From: Anaerolineae bacterium
GTDB taxonomy: Bacteria > Desulfobacterota > Desulfobacteria > Desulfobacterales > ETH-SRB1
Length of the DNA stretch: 50,826 bases
Assembly (NCBI GenBank): GCA_035529315.1
Contig: DATKWZ010000012.1
Coordinates: 1 to 50,826 of the forward strand
Direction of reading: 5' to 3'
Position numbers and translations under genes: made by a program. Below the pieces are notes generated by a model, which saw only the letters and a list, made by a program, of their open reading frames with translations, did not search any database and was not told where the DNA came from. Shown piece by piece: positions 1-7,900 of the stretch (its first letter is position 1; each line of letters starts with the position of its first letter).

Positions 1-1
1 G

Positions 2-1033
2 GAATACACCGAGGTACTGCAAGCTGCCAGGAGCAATCCAGCTTTGTTGCTGGACAGTGAAAAGCGGATAGGCGCCTCACACGATGAGACAGGGGCATGG
101 CTTATCAATAGCTGGGCACTTCAATCGTTTATTTCTGATGCCGTTCTTTATCATCATGAACCGGTACATAGCATTTTGGATGCGCTTCCCCTGGTAAAGA
201 TCGTATTTGTAGCCAATGCCCTGTGTTCAGTTACTGTCGAAGACGCCAGCGCCAAGCTTAAGACAGCTGAAGAAGTTTTTGGGTTTACCCGGTCTGAAAC
301 AAATAAGCTGATATCGCTTGCCGAAGAAGAGGTAAAACAGGCAGCAGAATTACTGGACATAGAAGTTGAACTTCCTGATGCCACTAAAAGATCGGTTTTG
401 GAAAAGGATGCTGAAAAGCAGCAAGATCTCCTCAGTATGGTCAAGGAGAGTTCTCTCCTTCAAGCTACACTTCACAAGCTGTTGGAAACCCGTGGACAAG
501 AGTCCGTACTGAAGGTTATTAAGCAGGGTCTTCATGTTTTATTTAATATTCAAAGCACAATCTTTTTCCTGTATGACCAACAACGAGATGCCTTGATTGG
601 CAAGGGAATTACAGAAAACAAAGAAGATGATCTATCAAATCATCTGGTCAATGATCTGGTAATCCTTTTCCAAAAGAAAACCAACCTGTTGGTCAAGTCG
701 CTTCGCCGGAAAATTATTCTCGATTCTTTTGACTACTCAACAAACGCCGCTTCTACCATTTTGGATAAACAGCTTATTCGCTTCCTGGGCAAAGACGGAA
801 TGCTGTGCCTTCCCATGATTGCTCACGGGATCTACGTTGGGGTAATAGTCATGGGAGTAGATAACCATCATATTAATCATTTACGGAATCAAAAGAGATT
901 CTTGACCATGTTTGCCAACCAGGCGGCTTTGGCCTTAGCCGCCGATCATTTGAGACAAAGTGAAACAGATGGATCAAAAGATGTTGTCAAGAAGATTCGA
1001 TATCTTTTGGATAGTGTCAATTCAATTGTGTAA
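2..1033 (+). CDS. HDOD-GAF signalling protein, 5' end missing
   Basis: The frame is open to the left edge of the window, so the start lies outside; the first TTG or ATG inside is not the real start. The first ~65 visible residues match the end of an HDOD domain (IGASHDETGAWL, then YHHEP), an HD-related fold used in signalling that usually lacks full phosphodiesterase ligands. Residues ~150-310 look like a GAF domain (LFNIQSTIFFLYD, then LPMIAHGIYVGVIVMG), a ligand-sensing fold. The protein is probably a cytoplasmic regulator. Nothing ties it to the magnetosome genes. The domain calls are by pattern only. Confidence 0.75.
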   Translation, partial: EYTEVLQAARSNPALLLDSEKRIGASHDETGAWLINSWALQSFISDAVLYHHEPVHSILDALPLVKIVFVANALCSVTVEDASAKLKTAEEVFGFTRSETNKLISLAEEEVKQAAELLDIEVELPDATKRSVLEKDAEKQQDLLSMVKESSLLQATLHKLLETRGQESVLKVIKQGLHVLFNIQSTIFFLYDQQRDALIGKGITENKEDDLSNHLVNDLVILFQKKTNLLVKSLRRKIILDSFDYSTNAASTILDKQLIRFLGKDGMLCLPMIAHGIYVGVIVMGVDNHHINHLRNQKRFLTMFANQAALALAADHLRQSETDGSKDVVKKIRYLLDSVNSIV

Positions 1034-1066
1034 ATTTATTATGGTGAATTCAATCACTTTAGGGTT

Positions 1067-1105
1067 GTATTCCCCGCCGCTTGCGGCGTAATATTTTTAT
1101 GTGAG
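1067..1105. repeat. Degenerate copy of a dispersed GC-rich palindrome
   Basis: The bases CGCCGC-TT-GCGGCG (1075-1088) form a hairpin and are followed by a GTGAGCGAAT-like tail. The layout resembles the elements at 5076-5123 and 50420-50465 but is decayed. The rest of 1034-1629 shows no gene. Confidence 0.4.
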
Positions 1106-1276
1106 CGAATATATACATAAGAGTCATAATATGTAAAAAGTCAGGGGAAAGAATATCGGCAACTGATTCATTTATGCTTTTGCGTACTTACGGGTATTTA
1201 CGGGACACTCTTCAGTTTATAAGTTTGTATCATCGAGAATAGAACAGCTAACTCCTTTTTTTAATTCATGTTTTAA

Positions 1277-1352
1277 AGCTTCCCCGCCAAGCAGCGGGGA
1301 GCTTCGACCGTAAGGAAGTTTGCTATTTTTGTATTCGCTCGCTATTGCGGTT
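1277..1352. repeat. Dispersed GC-rich palindrome with CGCTCGCTATTGC tail
   Basis: A near-perfect hairpin (arms 1277-1287 and 1294-1303, core CCCCGC/GCGGGG) is followed some 40 bases on by TTCGCTCGCTATTGCGG. The same combination of a GC-rich hairpin plus a CGCTATTG tail recurs at 5076-5123 and 50420-50465. A tail-only fragment (AATGCGTTCGCTATTGC) lies near 2510. Confidence 0.5.
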
Positions 1353-1374
1353 CAGGTCCAAGCCTGTAAATCAA

Positions 1375-1422
1375 AAAGCCCCATCCTTCATATTGCTGAA
1401 GAAATGGGGCTTTATTTTTTTG
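1375..1422. terminator. Rho-independent terminator, probably bidirectional
   Basis: The arms AAAGCCCCAT (1375-1384) and ATGGGGCTTT (1404-1413) enclose an inner CTTCA/TGAAG pair and are followed by a run of T. On the minus strand the hairpin is also followed by T residues. It could end the minus-strand gene 1630-2487 or block read-through from the left. Confidence 0.75.
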
Positions 1423-1629
1423 TAATTCTTGGTCACCTGATCCTCCTGTTTGAGGTTCAAAAAACAGACCGAAATTAATCTTTGGCAATATATATTAAGT
1501 GAATATACAAGTCGATTTAATTTGTTATCTTTTCGATGAGTTATCAATATTGTTCAGTCAATCCATTAATATTGAAGGAACAGTTCGGAAATTCCCCTTG
1601 AAGTTTTACAGGAGGGGCTTGTAGTGGAA

Positions 1630-2487
1630 TCAGAGCAGGGCGGGAACTTCAAGGTTATTAATTATTTTATTAATTAATCCATCGATTAAATCTTCTGCGG
1701 CTTGAAGATCGCTGGCTGAATTAAATTGTGACTCCAACTCTTGTAGTAGATTGTTATATATTGATACGGTCTTCGAGATTGACTCATAATTTATATGGGG
1801 CCTGGAATAAAGCTGGTCTTTGAAAAAATAATTTGCCGGTCCTGATGAGGATTTTAGCCTGAAAGGCCAATTAATCTTTAAATTTAAAAGCCTTCTCACA
1901 GTTTTGAGGCATCCGTTATTTTTTAACAGGCTGTTTGCTGTTAATGGCCGATTAAGACGATTTTCAATTTCTTCAAAAATTGTGTTTAATAATTTTGTTT
2001 CAGTAATTACAAGTCCATAACCATACCAATTAATTGCTGTTTCGCGAACGATCTTTTTGAAAACCGCTGGAAGACCATAGTATGTAGGGCAGAAGTAAAC
2101 CCTGCATGCCATGCTTCCATAAAAACTTAGCCCCCTGAAATCTATACCTTTATTTTCGTCAAGCAGGGGGTGTAAGAGACAACCAACGCGTGAACGTTCT
2201 TTCCCCACCAGGCCGATATAAGGGCAATGATGAAACTCGGGGAAAGGCCTTTTTTGCGGTTCTCTATCTTCGACCTCCTCCTTGAAGGCGAGTATGGCGT
2301 CCATATCTCGCTTAACGTGCAGGAAAGAATCGGTGCGCCATGTAAGCATTTCCATTATAGATTCGTACGATGGATCGGCAACATTGTATAAACCGCAGCA
2401 TGCTCCACAGGAAATTCTTTCATTAACCTGACAAAGGTAAATTCCACCAGGCACCTGATTGTCATTAGTGTTGGAAAAAGGCATCAA
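1630..2487 (-). CDS. Cys-rich protein with CxxCC-type metal-chelating motif
   Basis: The 285-residue protein has no signal peptide. The N-terminal half holds regularly placed cysteines: CQVNERISCGACCGLYN, HCPYIG, GCLLHP and ACRVYFCP. The CxxCC core resembles the YkgJ-type zinc/iron-chelating domain. The C-terminal half has no motif I recognise and is mostly helical. The start is the first Met of an MM pair at 2487. It is a lone minus-strand gene, with the bidirectional terminator at 1375-1422 downstream of its stop. Function unknown. Confidence 0.7.
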   Translation of the reverse strand: MMPFSNTNDNQVPGGIYLCQVNERISCGACCGLYNVADPSYESIMEMLTWRTDSFLHVKRDMDAILAFKEEVEDREPQKRPFPEFHHCPYIGLVGKERSRVGCLLHPLLDENKGIDFRGLSFYGSMACRVYFCPTYYGLPAVFKKIVRETAINWYGYGLVITETKLLNTIFEEIENRLNRPLTANSLLKNNGCLKTVRRLLNLKINWPFRLKSSSGPANYFFKDQLYSRPHINYESISKTVSIYNNLLQELESQFNSASDLQAAEDLIDGLINKIINNLEVPALL

Positions 2488-2586
2488 TAGAGACCTGTCA
2501 TGGTTTTTTAATGCGTTCGCTATTGCAATTCAATCTCTTAAATTAAATCAGCCATAATATCAAGAGGCTTCACTCAAACCGCAAAA

Positions 2587-2614
2587 CTATCATAAGTCAT
2601 CTGATTTATGATAG
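2587..2614. promoter_or_regulatory. Inverted repeat, possible operator upstream of namZ-like gene
   Basis: CTATCATAA and TTATGATAG are perfect 9-base arms around a 10-base spacer, in the divergent region between 2487 and 2673. It is AT-rich without a T-run, so an operator fits better than a terminator. The binding protein is unknown. Confidence 0.35.
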
Positions 2615-2672
2615 TAAAGATTGTTAATTTCATAAATATGTCTATAATAAGCATTGTTTTGATGAGGGTTAT

Positions 2673-3872
2673 ATGAAATCGTTTAATTTTAAATCCGCTA
2701 TAGTTCAAACCGGCCTTGAAAGCTTTATCAAGAGCCCGCCCGGATGGATAAAAGAAAACCGTCTGGGTCTTTTAAGTAATCCTGCCTCGGTTGACAGAAG
2801 GCTTTTTCATGCCCGTGAATTGATAAGCAAACAATTTCCCGGCCGGCTTGCGGCATTATTTGCTCCGCAGCATGGGTTTTTTGCGGAAAAACAGGATAAC
2901 ATGATCGAGTCTGATGATATAATCGATCCCTTGTTGAAAGTTCCTGTTTTCAGCCTTTACGGCAAAAGCAGAGTTCCGACTAAAGAAATGTTCGATTTGA
3001 TCGATATTCTTATTATTGACCTGCAGGATGCCGGAACACGTGTTTATACTTTTATTTACACCATGGCTTTTTGCCTTGAAGCTGCCAAAAGGTTCGGCAA
3101 AAAGGTGCTGGTTCTTGACAGGCCGAATCCCATAAACGGCTTAATGGTAGAAGGGAACTGTTTGTCTCCTGAATGTGCGTCATTTGTCGGGCAATATCCG
3201 ATACCCATGCGATATGGATTAACTATCGGTGAACTTTCCCTTATGGTTAACAATTATTTTGGAATCGGATGCGATTTGGAGATTATTCCCATGAAAGGGT
3301 GGCGCAGAAATATGTATTTCCAGGATACAGGCCTTCCATGGATCGCGCCGTCACCGAATCTTCCAACACCTGTATCTGCCATGGTTTATCCGGGGCAGGT
3401 ATTATGGGAAGGAACCAATGTCTCCGAAGGGAGAGGAACAACTCAGCCTTTCGAGCTTTTTGGGGCTCCGTTTATCGATACGGAAAAGGTTTTATCCTCC
3501 CTGGGCTCAGGCGGGTTGCCGGGCGTGGCTTTGAGGCAAACCGTATTTGAACCCACATCAAACAAATGGCGGGAAAACCCATGCAATGGTTTTCAGATAC
3601 ATATAATTGAGCCGAATAAATACCTGCCGTATATAACCACACTCAGGCTGCTTCAGTCTGTGATTTTTCATCACAGGGATCGGTTTAAGTGGAAGCTTCC
3701 GCCATATGAATATGAATTTGAAAGGATTCCGATTGATCTCATAACCGGCGACAAGGAGATACGAAGGCAAATAGAAAATTTTGACGACATTGATGAGATT
3801 GCAGCATCCTGGAAGGATGATTTGGATGAGTTTGTTAAGATAAGCCGCCGATTTTATCTTTACAGCGAATAA
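2673..3872 (+). CDS. namZ: NamZ-family exo-beta-N-acetylmuramidase (DUF1343)
   Basis: The 399-residue protein matches the DUF1343/NamZ family, which removes terminal MurNAc from peptidoglycan fragments. Family features are VQTGLESF and LGLLSNPASVDR near the start, LFAPQHGFF (~64-72), IDLQDAGTRVYTF (~115-127), VLDRPNPI (~147-154) and GTNVSEGRGTTQPFE (~248-262). Length is normal. The usual members are exported, but no clear signal peptide is visible. The ATG at 2673 follows a GAGGG box. The MurU-AmgK-like gene at 7901 would use the product, so the two may serve one recycling route. Confidence 0.85.
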   Translation: MKSFNFKSAIVQTGLESFIKSPPGWIKENRLGLLSNPASVDRRLFHARELISKQFPGRLAALFAPQHGFFAEKQDNMIESDDIIDPLLKVPVFSLYGKSRVPTKEMFDLIDILIIDLQDAGTRVYTFIYTMAFCLEAAKRFGKKVLVLDRPNPINGLMVEGNCLSPECASFVGQYPIPMRYGLTIGELSLMVNNYFGIGCDLEIIPMKGWRRNMYFQDTGLPWIAPSPNLPTPVSAMVYPGQVLWEGTNVSEGRGTTQPFELFGAPFIDTEKVLSSLGSGGLPGVALRQTVFEPTSNKWRENPCNGFQIHIIEPNKYLPYITTLRLLQSVIFHHRDRFKWKLPPYEYEFERIPIDLITGDKEIRRQIENFDDIDEIAASWKDDLDEFVKISRRFYLYSE

Positions 3873-3892
3873 GTTATTTAAGGAGTTTTGGC

Positions 3893-4600
3893 GTGGAGAA
3901 AAAGCAGACAGACTGGAAACGGATGCTATTTAAGGGGAACAAGGTATGGCTGGCGACAGAGCAAAACGGGAAACCGATTTTAAAAACCGGCAAGGTGTTG
4001 ATAAAGTATCAGCTTGACCAGGATTATGAGTACTGGGTCCACGAAAACAGGGTTATGCCTGTTGATTCATTGCAACCTGGAAAGCCTGAGAAGCCTGAGA
4101 AAAAAGAGCTTAAAAAAAATAAACCGCGCAAGAAATCTCCGGCAGAGCTTGACCCGCATGCCTCGCGTTGCGAAGCATTGCAGGCAGGTATAAAGACCGA
4201 ATGCGATAATACAATTTTCATCTATACGGACGGCGCTTCTTCCGGTAATCCCGGCCCTTCAGGGATAGGAATTTTGCTGCGTTTTAAAGATCATGAAAAG
4301 GAAATATCAAGAAATATAGGAACGGCAACCAACAATATCGCGGAGCTTGAAGCAATTAAAACAGCCCTTTTGGAACTAAAGCATTATGATTATCCTGTGA
4401 GGCTTTTTACGGACAGCAGCTATGCCCACGGGGTGCTTACCCTTGGCTGGAAGGCAATAAAAAACAGGGAGCTGATAAACTCAATTAAAAAACTGATTTC
4501 AAAATTCAGCGACCTGAAACTAATTAAGGTAAAAGGGCATGACGGGTTTGACGGGAATGAAAAGGCGGACTTTCTTGCAACCTCAGCTATAAAAAGATAG
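3893..4600 (+). CDS. Ribonuclease HI with an N-terminal extension
   Basis: The C-terminal ~130 residues are a type 1 RNase H, which cuts RNA in RNA-DNA hybrids. The acidic catalytic residues are visible: D in YTDGASSGNPG, E in AELEAIK, D in FTDSSYAHG and D in GNEKADFL. The first ~95 residues form a separate small domain (KGNKVWLATEQNGKPILKTG) followed by a Lys/Glu/Pro-rich linker; it is not the usual hybrid-binding domain as far as I can tell. The start is GTG at 3893 after a GGAG box. The gene lies 20 bases after the namZ-like gene and may be cotranscribed. Confidence 0.85.
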   Translation: MEKKQTDWKRMLFKGNKVWLATEQNGKPILKTGKVLIKYQLDQDYEYWVHENRVMPVDSLQPGKPEKPEKKELKKNKPRKKSPAELDPHASRCEALQAGIKTECDNTIFIYTDGASSGNPGPSGIGILLRFKDHEKEISRNIGTATNNIAELEAIKTALLELKHYDYPVRLFTDSSYAHGVLTLGWKAIKNRELINSIKKLISKFSDLKLIKVKGHDGFDGNEKADFLATSAIKR

Positions 4601-4616
4601 GGGAATAAAGAAAAAA

Positions 4617-4652
4617 TACAGAGCCCTCCACAATTATGTGCAGGGCTCTGTA
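4617..4652. terminator. Terminator between convergent genes
   Basis: An 11-base perfect stem (TACAGAGCCCT / AGGGCTCTGTA) is flanked on the left by AAAAAA, which reads as a U-run on the minus strand. It therefore terminates the minus-strand gene 4657-4944 well and may also stop transcription from the RNase H gene. Confidence 0.85.
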
Positions 4653-4656
4653 TAAC

Positions 4657-4944
4657 TTATGATGTTTTGTTTGTTTTTAATGTATCGATCTCTTTTTTAA
4701 GATCATCTATTTCCTTTTTATATTTATCAATGTCTTCTATGTCTGGTGCATTACTTGTTGTTGTATCATCTTTCTGCCAGGAATCTTTGAGCTCATCAAA
4801 GCCAAGATAAAGAGCTAATCCGCCTCCCAACAAAAGCATTATCGGGATAGCGCCGGCTAAAAGTTGTAAAAAAGGTTTCCACCAGATTGATACGCCGATG
4901 ATGCCTAACACAGCCGCAATTGCTCCGCCAATTAATGTTTTCAT
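4657..4944 (-). CDS. Small two-helix membrane protein resembling MamI, with coiled-coil tail
   Basis: The 95-residue protein has two hydrophobic helices (~5-20 and ~27-46) and a charged tail with heptad-like KKEIDDLKKEIDTLK. The helix pair follows the pattern I recall for MamI: a G-rich first helix ending in WW, then LLAGAIPIMLLLGG as the second. Such proteins may also exist outside magnetotactic bacteria, so this may be a wider family. It sits ~9 kb from the main cluster on the opposite strand with its own terminator. The MamI relation is a pattern-based inference. Confidence 0.55.
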   Translation of the reverse strand: MKTLIGGAIAAVLGIIGVSIWWKPFLQLLAGAIPIMLLLGGGLALYLGFDELKDSWQKDDTTTSNAPDIEDIDKYKKEIDDLKKEIDTLKTNKTS

Positions 4945-5250
4945 AAAAAACCATCCTCCGTTAATCTAAAATTCATTAGAGTCTGTTTTAAAATAATTTT
5001 TTCTGTTTAATTATATTTGTTTAAAATTATCATAATTTTTACGAGCTTGTCAATTTTATTTTCATTTATTTTCCTGATTGAAGAACCCTGTAGCGCAGGC
5101 TACGGGGGATGCGTTCGCTATTGGATAGTTTTCGTTCAGACACTATTTAATAATATATTGCCAATAAAAATTTATTCTGATAATTTTTTATAAGTTCATC
5201 AATTTTAGATAAAAATAGTTTTGGATTTATATAAAGCCATCAAATAAACA
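4945..5250. other. AT-rich intergenic stretch, no gene
   Basis: The stretch separates divergent genes at 4944 and 5251, so it should hold promoters for both. It contains the dispersed palindrome at 5076-5123. I see no reading frame or RNA gene. Confidence 0.5.
5076..5123 (+). repeat. Dispersed palindromic element, best forward copy
   Basis: The copy begins GATTGAAGAACCC, forms a hairpin through TGTAGC and GCTACG, and ends GATGCGTTCGCTATT. Read in reverse complement, 50420-50465 gives the same start, hairpin and tail with few changes, 45 kb away. Confidence 0.7.
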
Positions 5251-7884
5251 ATGATAAAATATAAATGGATGCAATTTAAAAACAGAGTAAGGCTGTGGAT
5301 CGATTCCGTCCTTCAGGGTACACACAACCATTATCTTTGCTTTTTGCCCGGAAAGACAGGTTTTTTATCCTCCCGGATTTTGAAACTTTTCTTTTCAGGA
5401 ATTAAGATTAACAAGGAACAGACCCTTATGCTTAAAAAGCTCAAGGAAGAAGGGGTTATTGTTTATGTTACTAAATATAAAAGTTATTTTGAGTATCTTT
5501 TTTACTATACACGCTATAAGCAGGATGGACTTGCCTTTCCTGAAATAGGCTTTGATTATAAGGTGCTTATATGGCAGCCTGTCTCGCGCATCCTGAGGAT
5601 TTTTTTATCCTATCTTGATTATATATTCAGCAACCTGTCTCTGCCCGATCCTTATGCCGGCGGCTATATCAGGCAGGAACTGATAAACGGCCGGTCAGGT
5701 CTGGTGTCTCTTGTTGAAAAAAAAGGCTTTTACCGCAGATTTGTTAAACAAAAGACAGACCCACTGCAATATCTTATCAAAATACAGCAATCTGTTGAAA
5801 TAGGTGACAAGCCTATTTTTATTGTTCCTCAACTGATGTTTTTCAGTAAAGAGCCGCTTAGATACACTCCTACTATAAAAGATATTCTGCTCGGCACCGA
5901 AGAAAAACCAGGGAAAATAAGGCGACTGGTCACCCTGTTCAAAAATCCCGAGAAGGTATTTATGGAAATATCTGAACCGATTAATTTAAAGGATTTTTTA
6001 GAATCAGAGCAAATCAGGCAGCGGGGTGTTGAATATCAGTCGCTTGTGTTAAGGCGCAATCTTTTGCTTCAGATAAACCGCCATCGCCAGAGCACTCTCG
6101 GCCCCACCCTGAAATCAAGGGAAGAGCTTAAGGAAAGCATTCTGACAAATGATCGTCTTCAAGGCTTTATGGAAAATTATTCGAAAAAGCATGATCTGTC
6201 GATTCAGAAGGTACATAAAAAGGCGGATAAACATCTTGATGAAATTGCCGCTAAATATAATGTGGTGATAATAAAGATCCTTGCGGCACTGGTCAAATGG
6301 GTTTCAAATACAATATTTGAAGGGCTTACGGTCAATATGGATATGCTTAACAATGTAAAAGGCATGTTGAAAAAAGGACCGTTGATTCTGGTTCCCTGTC
6401 ACAAGAGTCACATAGATTACCTGATGCTGTCATATCTTCTTTATGCCAACAATATGCCCTGCCCGCTTGTTGCCGCGGGCAAAAATCTTTCTTTCTGGCC
6501 AATGGGCCCGATATTCAGAGGGGGTGGCGCATTTTTTATCAGGCGAACATTCAAGGGGGCTGTGCTTTATTCAAAAGTTTTTGTCGAATATATTTATAAA
6601 ATTCTTGAAGAAGGATTTAATATAGAATTTTTTATCGAAGGGGGCAGAAGTAGAACCGGCAAGCTGATACTGCCCAAGTTGGGGCTGCTTTCCATTCTGC
6701 TCAATGCATATAAAGACCGCGTCTGTGATGATATGATATTTGTGCCTATTTATATCGGGTATGACAGAGTTATGGAGGAGAGTTCATATCTTAACGAAAT
6801 CGAAGGTGGACAAAAACAGCCGGAAAATTTATTGCAGATCATTAAGGCGAGAAAACTGCTTAAGAAAAGGTACGGAAAAATATATATTAAATTTCACCAG
6901 CCTCTCTCGCTCAACGAACTTTTATCGCAAAGCAATGTTTCGATCCAGGATATGACATCAAAGGAGCGGAATGCGCTGACCCGTAATCTTGGGTTCAGGA
7001 TCATAAATGCCATAAACAATGTTTCGGTGGTGACTCCGTACGGCCTTGTCGCAAGCGCGCTTTTGAATTGTTCTAAGAAAGGGTTTACTTATGAACATTT
7101 TATGTCACATGTGGGAATCTATATGAATTATCTGGTGTCACAGAAAGTCGATCTGGCGGATACCCTTTTACTTGACAATGTTTATGCCGTTGAACAGGTC
7201 GTTGATGCTTATATTAACAGAAAATTCATCATACAGACTTCAAAAAACATGGAAGGCCGATTTGCCGGCGCACAATTCATGGTAAATGAAAACAAGAGAC
7301 CGATTCTGGAATATTATAAAAACAACTGCATTGCCTTTTTTATTCCCGCGGCCTTTACCGCTCTTGCGATTTTAGAAAAGGATGCATTTCAGTTTTCCGC
7401 ATCCGATCTTAACATCGGATATGGTTTTCTTCAGGGGTTCTTTAAAAATGAATTTGCATATGATGTGGACCAGACATCAGAATATTTTATTCGGAAAAAC
7501 ATAAAGGCATTTATTAATGAAGCTGTGTTAATGCCTCATCCGACACTGCCGGACACATATAACCTGACTTCGGCGGGCTTTAGAGATCTGAAGCTGTTTT
7601 CCCGCTTCCTTAAAACATATTTTGAATCATACTTGATAGTTTTAAGGCACCTGGGGGGGGTATCGAATAGTTTGCCTGATACAAAGGATATCTTGAAAAA
7701 AATACAGGCTACCGGGAATCGTATGTATAAAAAAGGGGAAATCGAGCGCAAAGAGGCTCTTTCAAAAATCAATTATAAAAATGCCGTGGATTATTTTACT
7801 TCCCATGGAGTTAAATCTTCGCAGGATACCGAGAAGATTGAATATTATACCAAAGCAATACAGCGTTATCTAAATTATCTTTAA
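5251..7884 (+). CDS. plsB: PlsB-like glycerol-3-phosphate acyltransferase
   Basis: The 877-residue protein carries the acyltransferase blocks of the PlsB family: VPCHKSHIDY with the HxxxxD catalytic pair (~383), GGAFFIRRTF (~427), FIEGGRSRTGK (~461) and FVPIYIGYD (~497). PlsB adds the first acyl chain to glycerol-3-phosphate in phospholipid synthesis at the inner membrane. Length is slightly above the E. coli enzyme. The N-terminal ~330 residues and the C-terminal ~250 are the family-specific helical parts. A magnetosome role is not indicated. Confidence 0.88.
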   Translation: MIKYKWMQFKNRVRLWIDSVLQGTHNHYLCFLPGKTGFLSSRILKLFFSGIKINKEQTLMLKKLKEEGVIVYVTKYKSYFEYLFYYTRYKQDGLAFPEIGFDYKVLIWQPVSRILRIFLSYLDYIFSNLSLPDPYAGGYIRQELINGRSGLVSLVEKKGFYRRFVKQKTDPLQYLIKIQQSVEIGDKPIFIVPQLMFFSKEPLRYTPTIKDILLGTEEKPGKIRRLVTLFKNPEKVFMEISEPINLKDFLESEQIRQRGVEYQSLVLRRNLLLQINRHRQSTLGPTLKSREELKESILTNDRLQGFMENYSKKHDLSIQKVHKKADKHLDEIAAKYNVVIIKILAALVKWVSNTIFEGLTVNMDMLNNVKGMLKKGPLILVPCHKSHIDYLMLSYLLYANNMPCPLVAAGKNLSFWPMGPIFRGGGAFFIRRTFKGAVLYSKVFVEYIYKILEEGFNIEFFIEGGRSRTGKLILPKLGLLSILLNAYKDRVCDDMIFVPIYIGYDRVMEESSYLNEIEGGQKQPENLLQIIKARKLLKKRYGKIYIKFHQPLSLNELLSQSNVSIQDMTSKERNALTRNLGFRIINAINNVSVVTPYGLVASALLNCSKKGFTYEHFMSHVGIYMNYLVSQKVDLADTLLLDNVYAVEQVVDAYINRKFIIQTSKNMEGRFAGAQFMVNENKRPILEYYKNNCIAFFIPAAFTALAILEKDAFQFSASDLNIGYGFLQGFFKNEFAYDVDQTSEYFIRKNIKAFINEAVLMPHPTLPDTYNLTSAGFRDLKLFSRFLKTYFESYLIVLRHLGGVSNSLPDTKDILKKIQATGNRMYKKGEIERKEALSKINYKNAVDYFTSHGVKSSQDTEKIEYYTKAIQRYLNYL

Positions 7885-7900
7885 TCATAGCGGGGCCTTT

